The notes: generated from the letters alone by a model not told the origin. Shown: positions 26,944 through 36,530, counted from the first letter of the stretch. The stretch: 64,000 nt of DNA from SZUA-36 sp963801195 (GCA_963801195.1 CAWDDX010000004.1:62001-126000), one strand, 5' to 3'. Made by a program: numbers and translations.

Positions 26944-28665
26944 TTAACGCTCAGCCAGTTTTTCCAGGATGGCCTCACGTGCACCATCGAGCGGGATTTC
27001 GGAGTTTTCAGAATCCGTGCGGTGGCGATATTCGAGCGCCCCGCTGTCCAGGCCACGTTCCCCGATGACCACCCGGTGCGGTATTCCGATCAGTTCCATG
27101 TCGGTGAACATCACGCCGGGCCTGAGGTCGCGGTCGTCATACAGCACGTCCACACCCGCATCGAGCAATTCGGCATAAAGTTTTTCCGCAGCCTCGCGCA
27201 CGCGGTGCGATTTCTTCGCATTCATCGGTAACACCACCACCTGGAACGGCGCGATGGGTCCTGGCCAGCATATGCCGCTATCGTCAAAGTTCTGTTCGAT
27301 GGCGGCGGCAACGATACGCGAAATGCCAATGCCGTAACACCCCATGGGCATGATGTGTGACTTGCCATCCTCACCGAGCACGACGGCGTTCATCGCTTCA
27401 GAATAGGCCGTTCCAAGCTGGAAAATGTGTCCGACTTCTATGCCACGCGCCATCTGCAGATGGCCCACGCCATCCGGACTCCTGTCACCTTCGACGGCCG
27501 TTCTCAGGTCGGCGGTCACCGGCGTGTCGAGATCGCGGTCCCAGTTGATGCCAAAGTAATGCTTGCCGTCGGTGTTTGCCCCGGCGGCAAAATCCGACAT
27601 CAGGGCCACTTCGAAATCCGCGATCACGGGGATTGGCAAGCCAACCGGTCCAAGTGAACCCGGTCCCGCGCCGACAGCATCGCGAATTTCCTTGTCCGTG
27701 GCGAATTCCAACGGGCTGGCGACCTGCAACAGCTTTTCCGCCTTGAGGGCATTGAGCGTGCGGTCTCCGCGAACCAGCAATGCGACAAAAGCGGCCGGCA
27801 GACCTTCCGCTGCGTGCACGATCAGGGTCTTGATGGTTTTCTCAACATCAACCCCGTAACCGTTTACAAGTTCTTCAATGGTATGCGTGTCCGGTGTATC
27901 CACCGTGCGCAATTCCTGGCCCGGCGCGGCCAGGTCGCTTTCGGGTTTGAGGGTCGGGGTCAGCTCCACGTTGGAGGCATAATCCGACTGGTCAGAAAAT
28001 GCGATCTGGTCTTCGCCGGAATCCGCCAGCACGTGAAATTCATGGGACTTGCTGCCGCCGATTGCGCCGGAATCGGCCTCCACCGAGCGGAAACGCAGCC
28101 CCAGGCGGGTGAAAATGCGCGAATAAACCTCGTACATTTCCCAGTAGGTTTTATCCAGGCTGGCGAAGTCGATGTGGAAGGAATAGGCATCCTTCATCAA
28201 AAACTCGCGTGAGCGCATCACACCGAAGCGCGGACGGATTTCGTCACGGAACTTGGTTTGAATCTGGTAAAAGGTGATCGGCAGTTGCTTGTAACTGCGT
28301 ATTTCACTGCGGACGTAATCGGTTATGACCTCTTCGTGCGTCGGGCCAAAGCAATATTCGCGGCCGGCGCGGTCCTTGATCTTCAGCAGTTGCGCGCCAA
28401 ATTTCTCCCAGCGGCCGGTTTCCTGCCATAACTCACTCGGCTGCACCGCCGGCATCAGTATCTCCAGGTAACCCGCCTTGTTCAATTCGTCGCGTACGAT
28501 GTCCTCGACCTTGCGCAAAACACGCAAGCCCAGCGGCGTCCAGGTATAAATACCGGAAGTGAGTTTACGGATCATACCGCTGCGCAGCATGAGCTGGTGG
28601 CTGACGATCTCAGCCTCGGCCGGGGTCTCCCGGGTCGTAAACAGGTGAAAATGACTGGTTTTCAT
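26944..28665 (-). CDS. proS: Prolyl-tRNA synthetase
   Basis: 573-residue class II synthetase, bacterial type. Motif 1-like region is SGIYTWTPLGLRVLRKVED, motif 2 lies in FRDEIRPRFGVMRSREFLM, an INS editing domain fills the middle (about 220-400) and motif 3 is YGIGISRIVAAAIEQN. The C-terminal anticodon-binding domain ends at residue 573. Monocistronic on the minus strand, with the start at MKTSHFHLFTTRETP. Confidence 0.97.
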   Translation of the reverse strand: MKTSHFHLFTTRETPAEAEIVSHQLMLRSGMIRKLTSGIYTWTPLGLRVLRKVEDIVRDELNKAGYLEILMPAVQPSELWQETGRWEKFGAQLLKIKDRAGREYCFGPTHEEVITDYVRSEIRSYKQLPITFYQIQTKFRDEIRPRFGVMRSREFLMKDAYSFHIDFASLDKTYWEMYEVYSRIFTRLGLRFRSVEADSGAIGGSKSHEFHVLADSGEDQIAFSDQSDYASNVELTPTLKPESDLAAPGQELRTVDTPDTHTIEELVNGYGVDVEKTIKTLIVHAAEGLPAAFVALLVRGDRTLNALKAEKLLQVASPLEFATDKEIRDAVGAGPGSLGPVGLPIPVIADFEVALMSDFAAGANTDGKHYFGINWDRDLDTPVTADLRTAVEGDRSPDGVGHLQMARGIEVGHIFQLGTAYSEAMNAVVLGEDGKSHIMPMGCYGIGISRIVAAAIEQNFDDSGICWPGPIAPFQVVVLPMNAKKSHRVREAAEKLYAELLDAGVDVLYDDRDLRPGVMFTDMELIGIPHRVVIGERGLDSGALEYRHRTDSENSEIPLDGAREAILEKLAER

Positions 28666-28770
28666 TTTGAATCCGCTGAATTATCGGCAGGTCTGCTGCG
28701 CCAAAAAGCGATATTCTAGCGTGCAATGCCTGCCAGTACACGCTTCAATTTGGAAGCTTGACCGTGTGGC

Positions 28771-29253
28771 TTAATTACTGCAGTTTTTAGCGATAAAGGT
28801 TTTGGCTTCGTCCAATGTTTTGAGACGCACATTGTCATCCATACGGGTAACCGTTCCGTCTTCCGCTTGAACCATGACCCGGGGAGAGGGTTCCAGTTGG
28901 GCGACGATGGTCCGCCGCTGCGCGCAGGCCTGCTCCATTATTTTCTTTTGTTCTTCATATTCTGCACGCTTCTTCGCGCGTTCATCCGCTATTTGCTGGC
29001 CCAGCGACGGTTGCGGGTCGGCCGCCGGTGCGTTTGCATACGGGTCGGTGGCGGCGGCGGCCGAACCGGCGTCGCTACGGCTCTGCTTGACGGTTATTTG
29101 CTCCGACTTTACGTTTTCGGGTGGCTGGTCCACGAAGTGAACGACACCATTCTCATCTACCCAGCGATAAATTTCTTCAGCCGCCATGGCATCCGTTGCC
29201 AAATTTGCCAGCGTGGCGATCAGGGCCGTCATCATAATGGTTGCAATACGCAC
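28771..29253 (-). CDS. DUF4124-containing periplasmic protein
   Basis: 160 residues: a signal peptide (MRIATIMMTALIATLANLATDAMA), then the DUF4124 module IYRWVDENGVVHFVDQPP, an Ala-rich linker and a charged helix (QQIADERAKKRAEYEEQKK). Such proteins are common in gammaproteobacteria and have no settled function. It stands alone between proS and pssA; the 3' side holds no clear terminator. Confidence 0.85.
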   Translation of the reverse strand: MRIATIMMTALIATLANLATDAMAAEEIYRWVDENGVVHFVDQPPENVKSEQITVKQSRSDAGSAAAATDPYANAPAADPQPSLGQQIADERAKKRAEYEEQKKIMEQACAQRRTIVAQLEPSPRVMVQAEDGTVTRMDDNVRLKTLDEAKTFIAKNCSN

Positions 29254-29373
29254 CTTTGTTTCCTTTTTCGGAGATTATCCAGCTGTTTTATATCACAGTT
29301 CTTTCGTTTCACCCAATAAAACGGCAGGTTGGCGTGCTATCATCGGCAACCATATGACTTATTGGATTCATGA

Positions 29374-30237
29374 ATGATTTTAGACAAATCTAAACGTAGA
29401 CGGGGGGTGTACCTGTTACCCAACCTGTTGACATCGGCAGCGCTTTTTGCCGGTTTCTACTCGGTGATTTCGGGTATCAACGGAAAATTCGAGTCGGCTG
29501 CAATCGCCATTATTATCGCGGGTTTGCTGGACGGGCTGGACGGCCGCGTGGCACGCATGACCAATACCCAGAGTGATTTTGGCGAACAATACGACAGCCT
29601 CTCCGACCTCATCTCTTTTGGCTTGGCACCGGCCCTGTTGGCCTTCAACTGGTCGCTTTCCAGTCTCGGCGAAATCAGTACCTTTGCAGGCAAACTTGGC
29701 TGGCTGGCCGCGTTTCTTTACATGGCGTGCACCGCCCTGCGACTCGCCCGTTTCAATACCCAGGTGGGTATTGCAGACAAGCGTTATTTCCAGGGTCTGG
29801 CCAGCCCCGCGGCGGCCGGCACACTCGTATTTACAATCTGGTTTTTTGTGGATAATAACGTCGATGGTGAAACCGTACGCTGGCTGATTTTCTTAGAGAC
29901 GGTCGCGCTGGGTATATTGATGTTTTCAAACGTCCGCTACTACAGTTTTAAAGCCGCACCTGGTGGAGGGGAGAAAGTACCCGCGTTCTGGCTGTTGCTG
30001 TTACTGCTGATCATCGTCCTGCTGGCGCTCAATCCACCGGTGATGGGTATGAGCCTGGGCTTTGTATACGTGTTGTCCGGGTTGTTTATCACCATTGCAA
30101 CACGTCGTAACTGGAAGCTCAAACGGCATCAGCGGCCATCCAGGGACACAGCCGTTGAAACGGATGCCGGTGCTTCGAAGAAGGATAAAAAAGCCAGTGC
30201 TGACAAGCAGCCTGACGACGGAGGGCCGAATGCTTAG
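29374..30237 (+). CDS. pssA: CDP-diacylglycerol-serine O-phosphatidyltransferase
   Basis: 287 residues with about seven or eight hydrophobic segments. The CDP-alcohol phosphatidyltransferase motif D-G-x2-A-R-x8-G-x3-D-x3-D is intact in LDGLDGRVARMTNTQ and FGEQYDSLSDL. It makes phosphatidylserine, the precursor of phosphatidylethanolamine, in the inner membrane; this is the Bacillus-type membrane enzyme, not the E. coli PLD-type. The tail (about 258-287) is hydrophilic and lysine-rich. It overlaps the next gene by 8 bases. Confidence 0.94.
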   Translation: MILDKSKRRRGVYLLPNLLTSAALFAGFYSVISGINGKFESAAIAIIIAGLLDGLDGRVARMTNTQSDFGEQYDSLSDLISFGLAPALLAFNWSLSSLGEISTFAGKLGWLAAFLYMACTALRLARFNTQVGIADKRYFQGLASPAAAGTLVFTIWFFVDNNVDGETVRWLIFLETVALGILMFSNVRYYSFKAAPGGGEKVPAFWLLLLLLIIVLLALNPPVMGMSLGFVYVLSGLFITIATRRNWKLKRHQRPSRDTAVETDAGASKKDKKASADKQPDDGGPNA

Positions 30238-30697
30238 CGCTAGGCAACAGGCCTATCTCGAGGCGATGGATATCACCGTTTGGAATTTGCGTGAAAGCAC
30301 CTCGGCCGAACCGCTTGCGACAAGTGAACCCGTAACACTGAAGCTGGGGCCCGGCAGTGGCGGCATATTGCTGATATGCGCGGCTGACGATGAGTCGGCC
30401 GGGCGTCTGGCCAGCGACATCAACCGGGTGCTGGGGGGGAATCCTGTCTGGGGCTGGCCCTTCGGTGACGAAGACGCGCTCGATCTTGGCAGTGCTATTG
30501 AAGAAAACCTGTTCACCACTGTCGCTTTTTTTGGCGAGGCCCTGGCAAGGCGGTTTTTTGATAGCGGGCCTCCCGTCCATTTCAAAACCGCCAACGTGGT
30601 GATGTTGCCGTCGATGCGGGAAATACAGGACACAGCCGGGGCGCGCAAGTCGCTCTGGGCAAGCTTTTGCCGCTCGGGTATCCTCGAGCAGGGTTAA
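30230..30697 (+). CDS. holD: DNA polymerase III psi subunit (HolD-like)
   Basis: A 155-residue protein starting MLSARQQAYLEAMDITVW. The N-terminal helix pattern and W-x-L-R, and the end LPSMREIQDTAGARKSLWASF, resemble the start and end of E. coli psi (PALTDLRANPTARAALWQQI). The position directly before rimI is the E. coli holD-rimI order. Psi links the chi subunit (HolC, also in this window) to the clamp loader and SSB. Psi proteins diverge strongly, so the call rests on the ends plus synteny. Overlaps pssA by 8 bp. Confidence 0.7.
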   Translation: MLSARQQAYLEAMDITVWNLRESTSAEPLATSEPVTLKLGPGSGGILLICAADDESAGRLASDINRVLGGNPVWGWPFGDEDALDLGSAIEENLFTTVAFFGEALARRFFDSGPPVHFKTANVVMLPSMREIQDTAGARKSLWASFCRSGILEQG

Positions 30698-30724
30698 TGT
30701 ATAGCGAGCAGGGTTATTGTATAG
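30685..30724 (+). repeat. 20-bp tandem duplication over the holD stop codon
   Basis: CGAGCAGGGTTAATGTATAG at 30685-30704 is followed at once by the same 20 bases with one A-to-T change (30705-30724). The first copy contains the last codons and stop of holD, so the second copy is a duplicated gene end lying before rimI. Confidence 0.9.
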
Positions 30725-30745
30725 GGTTAATGCATCTTGATCGTA

Positions 30746-31216
30746 ATGCCTGATAAAAAACACCCGCTGATCCGGCGCCTGGGCCAGGAAGACGTGGACC
30801 GGATTTATGAGATCGAGCTACTCGCCTATCCGTTTCCATGGTCGCGTGGCCTGTTCGTGGAGTGTCTGCGTGCGGGTTATGCCTTTTTTGGCCTGCAGGT
30901 TGGAAAGGACCTGGCGGGCTACACTATTTTTAACTGGGCGGCTGGCGAAGCGCACTTGCTGAACCTGTGTATCCATCCCGAATGGCAACACCGTGGTTAC
31001 GGCAGCCTGATGCTGGAATACGCGATCAATCACGCGGTCAGGCACGGCAACGAGGCGATGTATCTCGAGGTGCGCACCAGCAATACGCATGCTGCCCGGC
31101 TGTACAGGAACCGGGGCTTCAAGGTCATTGGAAACCGGCGCTCGTATTACCAGGCAGGTGACGGGCGCGAGGACGCGATCGTCATGCGCCTGGCATTTCA
31201 ATCAGCGGAAACTTAG
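30746..31216 (+). CDS. rimI: Ribosomal protein S18 alanine N-acetyltransferase
   Basis: About 156 residues, GNAT fold. The acetyl-CoA loop is CIHPEWQHRGYGSLML and the family pattern LEVRTSNTHAARLYRNRGF follows, with GRRSYY-like GNRRSYYQAG and EDAIVM near the end. It acetylates the N-terminal alanine of S18. ATG 30746 is preferred to TTG 30737. It follows holD, as in E. coli. Confidence 0.93.
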   Translation: MPDKKHPLIRRLGQEDVDRIYEIELLAYPFPWSRGLFVECLRAGYAFFGLQVGKDLAGYTIFNWAAGEAHLLNLCIHPEWQHRGYGSLMLEYAINHAVRHGNEAMYLEVRTSNTHAARLYRNRGFKVIGNRRSYYQAGDGREDAIVMRLAFQSAET

Positions 31217-31361
31217 CCCAGACCCCATGTGCCTGAGCAAAGGTCAGTCAATATAAGCACCGTCATCCCGGTGCTAATAGCGTAGTTCGGAGCGCGCTGT
31301 TGGATGTCCTCTGACTGCGTGTCCTGGTAGTGGCTACCCGTTCCGGCTCCTTCCAGTGATA

Positions 31362-31624
31362 TTAACCCGCATATGTCACCAGTCGGTATAGGGCCTGCTA
31401 ACATGTATCTGAATTGGTTGAACTAAATGACGAATTCATCGATAAAGTCCGGGGTATACTTTGTACCCGGCGCAATACCTGTCCCGGCCCTGGCTTGTCC
31501 CTATACGACTGGACTTGGTCTTCCCTCCACCAATAGCTATAGCTATTGGTGTCAGTCCAGCCCGGTGTCCGGTCGCATATGTCCTGCGCCATCATCCGGG
31601 ATACTGGTGAAATATGCGGGTTAA
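31362..31624. repeat. Non-coding element bounded by 22-bp inverted repeats
   Basis: The gap 31217-31675 has no credible gene. At 31362-31383 the minus strand reads ACTGGTGACATATGCGGGTTAA; 31603-31624 on the plus strand is the same with one change, giving 22-bp inverted ends 263 bp apart. Between them lies a perfect 22-bp palindrome at 31529-31550 (ACCAATAGCTA plus its complement), flanked by CTGGAC and GTCCAG. The layout suggests a small non-autonomous mobile element or a structured RNA. Confidence 0.7.
31526..31606 (-). repeat. Dispersed repeat family, copy 1 (minus orientation)
   Basis: Read on the minus strand this segment begins CAGTATCCCGGATGATGGCG, continues through GGGCTGGACTGA and the central palindrome and ends GGTGGA. 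A related copy occurs at 38712-38785, with the same start and the same GGACTGA block. It overlaps the right part of the inverted-repeat element. Confidence 0.65.
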
Positions 31625-31675
31625 GTGGGACAGCAGTGGATCCGACCCCTTAATTATCAGTTTGATCGATCGTAC

Positions 31676-31698
31676 GAAAAAGCATAGCCCCGCTATGG
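31676..31698 (-). terminator. Rho-independent terminator after valS
   Basis: On the minus strand CATAGC, GGG loop and GCTATG are followed by CTTTTT, 14 bp beyond the valS stop. Confidence 0.8.
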
Positions 31699-31711
31699 TT
31701 TGAGAATCGGG

Positions 31712-34462
31712 TTAATCCAGCAGCTTCTTGAGTTTTTTGATTTGCTCCCTGAAACCCGCAACCTTTGTTTTGAATGCGGCCTGACGTTGCTTTTCCTGCT
31801 CCACCACGGCCGCGGGTGCATTGCTGACAAACCGGCTGTTGCCCAGCTTGGCCTCGGATTTTTTTAATTCCGCAAGTTCGCGTTCAAGCAACTTGCCGAG
31901 CCTGGCCAACTCGTCCTCCCGGTCGACCAGTCCCTTCAGGGATACGAGGATTTTAAGGTCCGCAACCAGCGCCACCGAATATTCCGAGGTATCGGCGTCC
32001 GCTTCGAGCCATTGACCCAAACGGATCCTGCCGACCGCCGAGAGCAGCGGTGCAAACCGTTGCTGCCTGTCCCTGTCGATCGCGGTTCCTGCCTGGAATA
32101 CAACGTCGAGGGGTTTTCCGGGTGACACGTTCAATTCGGCGCGTATGTTGCGCACGCCCTGTAATACGTTTTGCAGCCAGCCGATGTCCTCTTCCGCCTG
32201 GCTGTCGGTTTGACCCGCCGGTGGATACGCCTGCAGCATGATGCTGTCGCCATCGATTTCCAACGGCGCCTTGAGACGTTGCCAGATTTCCTCGGTGATA
32301 AACGGCATAAACGGGTGCAGCGCGCGCAGGCTGCTTTCCAGGACATGCAGCAGGGTATAGCGGGTGGCATTCTTCTGGTCTTCGGTTCCGTTCTGGATGA
32401 CCGGTTTGGACAGCTCCAGGTACCAGTCGCAATATTCATTCCAGAAAAATTCATACAGACGCTGCGAGGCAAGATCCAGCCGGTATGCATCGATGTGCGA
32501 GCGCACGTCGGCCACCATCCTGTTCAAGCGGGACATGATCCAGCGGTCTGCCGCACTGGTCTGCTCAACGGCGCGGACCGCGTGTCCGGAGGTGCTCATG
32601 AGTACGTATCTCGCGGCATTCCAGAGCTTGTTGCAGAAATTCCGGTAGCCGTCGACCCGGTTGAGGTCGAAACGTATGTCGCGGCCATTGGTGGCCAGGG
32701 CTGCAAACGTGAAGCGCAGTGCATCGCTGCCGTAGGCAGGGGTGCCTTCCGGGAAATCGTGGCGGATATTTTTCTCGATCTGCGGCGCCATGTGCGGTTG
32801 CATCAGGCCGGTGGTGCGTTTCCTGATCATGTCCTCGAGGCTGACGCCGTCGATCAGGTCGAGGGGGTCGAGTACATTACCCTTGGATTTGGACATTTTC
32901 TGTCCGTGGGCATCGCGGATCAGGCCGTGTACGTAAACCTCCCGGAACGGTACGTCGCCCATGAACTTCAGACCCATCATGATCATCCTCGCCACCCAGA
33001 AGAAAATGATATCGAAACCGGTCACCAGCACGTTGGTGGGATAATACTTGTCCAGTCGCGGGGTCTTTTCGGGCCAGCCGAGCGTGCTGAAAGGCCACAG
33101 GGCGGAAGAAAACCACGTGTCGAGCACATCTTCGTCCTGTTTAAGCGGCACATCGTCACCGAGTCCGCTGCGCTGGCGGGCATCGGCCTCATCGAGGCCG
33201 ACATGGATGCCGCCATCGGGGCCGTACCATGCCGGTATGCGGTGACCCCACCATAACTGGCGTGATATGCACCAGTCTTCTATGCGGTGCATCCAGTCAA
33301 AATAGGTCTTGTTCCAGTTCTCCGGCACAAAACGTATGTCGCCTTTCTCAACCGCTTCGATCGCCGGTCCGGCCAACGGTGCGATTTTGACGTACCACTG
33401 GTCGGTGAGGTAGGGCTCAACGACCGCCCCGGACCTGTCGCCGTGCGGGACCATCAGGGTGTGCGGCTCGATTTTTTCCAGCAGGCCTGCCGCGTCAAGG
33501 TCTGCCACGATCTGTTTGCGGGCGGCGAAACGGTCAAGACCCCGGTAGGCTTCGGGTGCGTTGTCATTGATACTGGCGTCGTCGTTGAGCACGTTGATCA
33601 CCTGCAACTGGTGACGTTTACCCATTTCATAGTCGTTAAAATCGTGCGCCGGGGTAATTTTCACGCAACCGGTGCCAAATTCGATATCGACATAGCTGTC
33701 GGTAATGACCGGGATGCGACGTCCGGTCAGAGGCAGTTCCAGTTCGACGCCATGCAGGTCGAGATAGCGGGGATCATCCGGATTGACCGCGACAGCCGTA
33801 TCGCCCAGCATGGTTTCAGGACGCGTGGTCGCGACCACCACGTAGCCGCTGCCGTCCAGCTTCGGGTAACGGATATGCCAGAGTTGGCCTTGCGCTTCCT
33901 CGGCGATGACTTCCAGGTCGGACAGGGCCGTGTGCAAAACCGGGTCCCAGTTCACCAGCCGTTTGCCACGGTAGATCAGGTCCTCGTGGAAGAGATCGAC
34001 AAAGACCTTTGTCACCGCACGGGACAGGTCCTCGTCCATCGTGAAACGGTCATTTTCCCAATCCACGGATGAACCCAGACGACGCATCTGCCGGGCGATC
34101 TGGCCACCCGAAGTACTTTTCCAGTTCCAGACCGCGTCGACAAATTTCTCGCGCCCGATGTCGTGGCGGGAAACCCCGTCATCGGCCAGTTGTCGTTCGA
34201 CCACCATCTGGGTGGCAATACCTGCGTGGTCCATACCGGGCTGCCACAATACGGACTCGCCCTGCATGCGGTGAAAGCGCGACAGCACATCCATGATGGT
34301 GTCCTGGAAGGCGTGGCCCATGTGCAGGTTGCCCGTCACGTTCGGCGGCGGCAACATGATGCAGTAGGGCGTTTGCGCCTGGCTGGGTGAGAAATAGCCT
34401 TTCTCCTCCCAAAATTGGTACCAGCGTCCCTCGATGGCGTCTGGTTGATAACTTTTTTCCAT
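31712..34462 (-). CDS. valS: Valyl-tRNA synthetase
   Basis: 916-residue class I synthetase. HIGH motif in PPPNVTGNLHMGHAF, editing (CP1) domain with TTRPETMLGDTAVAVNP, KMSKS motif in GQKMSKSKGNVLDP, and the C-terminal coiled coil (DELARLGKLLERELAELKK) that binds tRNA. The gene follows holC with a one-base overlap of stop and start, and both follow pepA, the classical pepA-holC-valS order. Confidence 0.98.
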   Translation of the reverse strand: MEKSYQPDAIEGRWYQFWEEKGYFSPSQAQTPYCIMLPPPNVTGNLHMGHAFQDTIMDVLSRFHRMQGESVLWQPGMDHAGIATQMVVERQLADDGVSRHDIGREKFVDAVWNWKSTSGGQIARQMRRLGSSVDWENDRFTMDEDLSRAVTKVFVDLFHEDLIYRGKRLVNWDPVLHTALSDLEVIAEEAQGQLWHIRYPKLDGSGYVVVATTRPETMLGDTAVAVNPDDPRYLDLHGVELELPLTGRRIPVITDSYVDIEFGTGCVKITPAHDFNDYEMGKRHQLQVINVLNDDASINDNAPEAYRGLDRFAARKQIVADLDAAGLLEKIEPHTLMVPHGDRSGAVVEPYLTDQWYVKIAPLAGPAIEAVEKGDIRFVPENWNKTYFDWMHRIEDWCISRQLWWGHRIPAWYGPDGGIHVGLDEADARQRSGLGDDVPLKQDEDVLDTWFSSALWPFSTLGWPEKTPRLDKYYPTNVLVTGFDIIFFWVARMIMMGLKFMGDVPFREVYVHGLIRDAHGQKMSKSKGNVLDPLDLIDGVSLEDMIRKRTTGLMQPHMAPQIEKNIRHDFPEGTPAYGSDALRFTFAALATNGRDIRFDLNRVDGYRNFCNKLWNAARYVLMSTSGHAVRAVEQTSAADRWIMSRLNRMVADVRSHIDAYRLDLASQRLYEFFWNEYCDWYLELSKPVIQNGTEDQKNATRYTLLHVLESSLRALHPFMPFITEEIWQRLKAPLEIDGDSIMLQAYPPAGQTDSQAEEDIGWLQNVLQGVRNIRAELNVSPGKPLDVVFQAGTAIDRDRQQRFAPLLSAVGRIRLGQWLEADADTSEYSVALVADLKILVSLKGLVDREDELARLGKLLERELAELKKSEAKLGNSRFVSNAPAAVVEQEKQRQAAFKTKVAGFREQIKKLKKLLD

Positions 34463-34914
34463 TATTTGCTCATTTCGTGGGTCTGGGGGTTGAGGCCCAG
34501 GTTGCGATAGACTTTGTATTTCAGCCTTGAGGCTTCCTTTTCGTTTTCGTTGGAGGGAACAATCTCCAATACGCGGCTGAATCTTTCAGGTTGCGGCACA
34601 GCGTCGGGGCAAAGGTTAATGACGACGTCGGCCGTATTCAAGCCGGAAAGTGTGCCGATGTTGACCGGTGCCTTGCCGGAACCCGGTCCGCCGGTCCTGG
34701 CGTGCGGAACAAACCGCCCCGGCGGATACTCCCACATCAGCTCATCCAGCTGATCACCGGCAGTTTCCGTGGCCGTGATGATGAAAATCCTCTGATTGCG
34801 TTCGAGCGCCATCAACGCCAGGCGGCAGGCCAGTTTGGCCGCGCCCGGCGACGACGCTCCCAACAGGTAAAAATCGACCTGGCAGGACTCGGGATGGGTG
34901 AGGTTGCCGGACAA
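34462..34914 (-). CDS. holC: DNA polymerase III chi subunit
   Basis: 150 residues. VDFYLLGASSPGAAKLACRL and the Walker-like fold ending in ERFSRVLEIVPSNENEKEASR are typical of chi. Chi bridges the clamp loader psi subunit and SSB at the fork. Located between pepA and valS, its conserved place. Psi (HolD) is encoded about 4 kb away on the other strand. Confidence 0.93.
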   Translation of the reverse strand: MSGNLTHPESCQVDFYLLGASSPGAAKLACRLALMALERNQRIFIITATETAGDQLDELMWEYPPGRFVPHARTGGPGSGKAPVNIGTLSGLNTADVVINLCPDAVPQPERFSRVLEIVPSNENEKEASRLKYKVYRNLGLNPQTHEMSK

Positions 34915-34941
34915 GGGTAGGAAAACTCGGTGCCGGTATTC

Positions 34942-36414
34942 TCAGACCTGGTTGATCAGGAACTGGGTTAGCAGGCCGGCCGGCCTGCCGGTTGAACCCT
35001 TGTCGCTGCCCCATATCCAGGTCGATCCTGCGCAATCAATATGGGCCCATCGCTGGTCTTCGGTAAAGCGCGAGAGAAAGCAACCCGCGGTGATACTGCC
35101 CGCCGCCATGCCACCGACATTTTTCATATCTGCGAAGGCCGATTTGAGTTGCGGTTGGTAATCATCCCAGATAGGCAGACGCCAGCCCCGGTCGACCGCT
35201 GTTTCACCCGCCTGGATCAATTCTTCGGCAAGGTCGTCATGTTTGCTCATGATGACGGAGGCGTGGTGTCCGAGTGCGACCACGGCGGCCCCGGTCAAGG
35301 TGGCCACGTCTACAAGGGCCACGGGGTTGAAGCGCTGGCTGTAGGTCAGCGCATCACACAATACCAGGCGGCCTTCCGCATCGGTGTTCAGCACTTCAAT
35401 GGTTTTCCCCGACATCGAAGTCAGCACATCGCCGGGACGATAGGCATTGCCGCCCGGCATGTTTTCAGCCGTGGCCACGATACAGATCACGTTGATGGGC
35501 AATTGCATGTCGACACAGGCCTCGAATGCCCCGATAACACTGGCAGCACCGCCCATGTCGAACTTCATCTGTTCCATGTTTGGCCCGGGCTTCAGCGAGA
35601 GCCCGCCGCTGTCGAAAGTAATGCCCTTGCCAACGAGCACGGTGGGCCTGACCTGTTCATCCGCGCCCTGGTATTTGAGCACGATCAGTTTGGAACCGTA
35701 TTGGCTGCCGCGGCCGACCGCCAGCAAGGCCCACATCTTGAGTTCAGCCATTTGATCCTCGTCCAGCACTTCCAGGCTGACATTCCTGTAGTCATTTGAT
35801 ATCTGGCTGGCGGTTTCCGCCAGGAAGGCGGGGCTGCAGATATTGGGTGGCAGGTTGCCGAGTTCCATCGAGCGTAAATAACCCTTGGCGATACCCCTGG
35901 CCTCGGTCAGCGCGGTTTGCAGATCGTTCGGGGCATTGAACGAGGCATCGGCGAGTGGCTGGTTATCATCATCCTTGGGCTTCTTGGTGGCCGTGTAACG
36001 GTAGTTGGCTTTTTCCAGGTTGACAGCCGCCTGGCGAAGACGCCAGTGTGCGGTCGTGCTTTTTATCTCGATTTCATGCAGGCAGATATGTGCGGACGTG
36101 GCGGTGTGATCCCTGAGGAATGCGCCGGCAATGGAGCAATTATTGTCGTAGCGGACAGGGGTGAACTTTTCGATTTTTCCACAACCGACAACGAGGATGC
36201 GCTTCGCTTTAACTCCATCGAGTCCATGCAGCAGGGTGGATTCTTTCCAGTCCGTGCCGACATCTCCGCTCTGAATTAATTTCTGCAATTCGCCGCTGCT
36301 GGCTTTGTCGATCAATTCAGCTGATCCCTGCAACGGCGCATCTTCGAATACGCCAATGACCAGGCACGCGGTTTCGATATCTGTTGCCAGAGTTGTGTCT
36401 AGTGTAAATTTCAT
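34942..36414 (-). CDS. pepA: Cytosol (leucyl) aminopeptidase PepA
   Basis: 490-residue M17 two-zinc aminopeptidase. Metal ligands and catalytic residues appear in VGKGITFDSGGLSLKPG, MKFDMGGAASVIGAF and VLNTDAEGRLVLCDAL. In E. coli the hexamer also binds DNA and helps Xer recombination; xerD is 5 kb away here. ATG 36414 aligns with family N termini; longer readings cross the lptF promoter region. Divergent from lptF, the standard arrangement. Confidence 0.96.
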   Translation of the reverse strand: MKFTLDTTLATDIETACLVIGVFEDAPLQGSAELIDKASSGELQKLIQSGDVGTDWKESTLLHGLDGVKAKRILVVGCGKIEKFTPVRYDNNCSIAGAFLRDHTATSAHICLHEIEIKSTTAHWRLRQAAVNLEKANYRYTATKKPKDDDNQPLADASFNAPNDLQTALTEARGIAKGYLRSMELGNLPPNICSPAFLAETASQISNDYRNVSLEVLDEDQMAELKMWALLAVGRGSQYGSKLIVLKYQGADEQVRPTVLVGKGITFDSGGLSLKPGPNMEQMKFDMGGAASVIGAFEACVDMQLPINVICIVATAENMPGGNAYRPGDVLTSMSGKTIEVLNTDAEGRLVLCDALTYSQRFNPVALVDVATLTGAAVVALGHHASVIMSKHDDLAEELIQAGETAVDRGWRLPIWDDYQPQLKSAFADMKNVGGMAAGSITAGCFLSRFTEDQRWAHIDCAGSTWIWGSDKGSTGRPAGLLTQFLINQV

Positions 36415-36530
36415 TAGTTTGGGTCCTTTGCTCGAATCCCCGCCCGGAAATTGACCGGAGGATCCCTTAACACTGATAGAATGCGGACGAATCGAGCATT
36501 CTACAAGAATTGTACGCGAAGATACTAACA

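Noticed and set aside
31427..31624. Small 65-codon gene in the rimI-valS gap
   Set aside because: It lies inside the inverted-repeat element, crosses the palindrome and has no ribosome-binding site.
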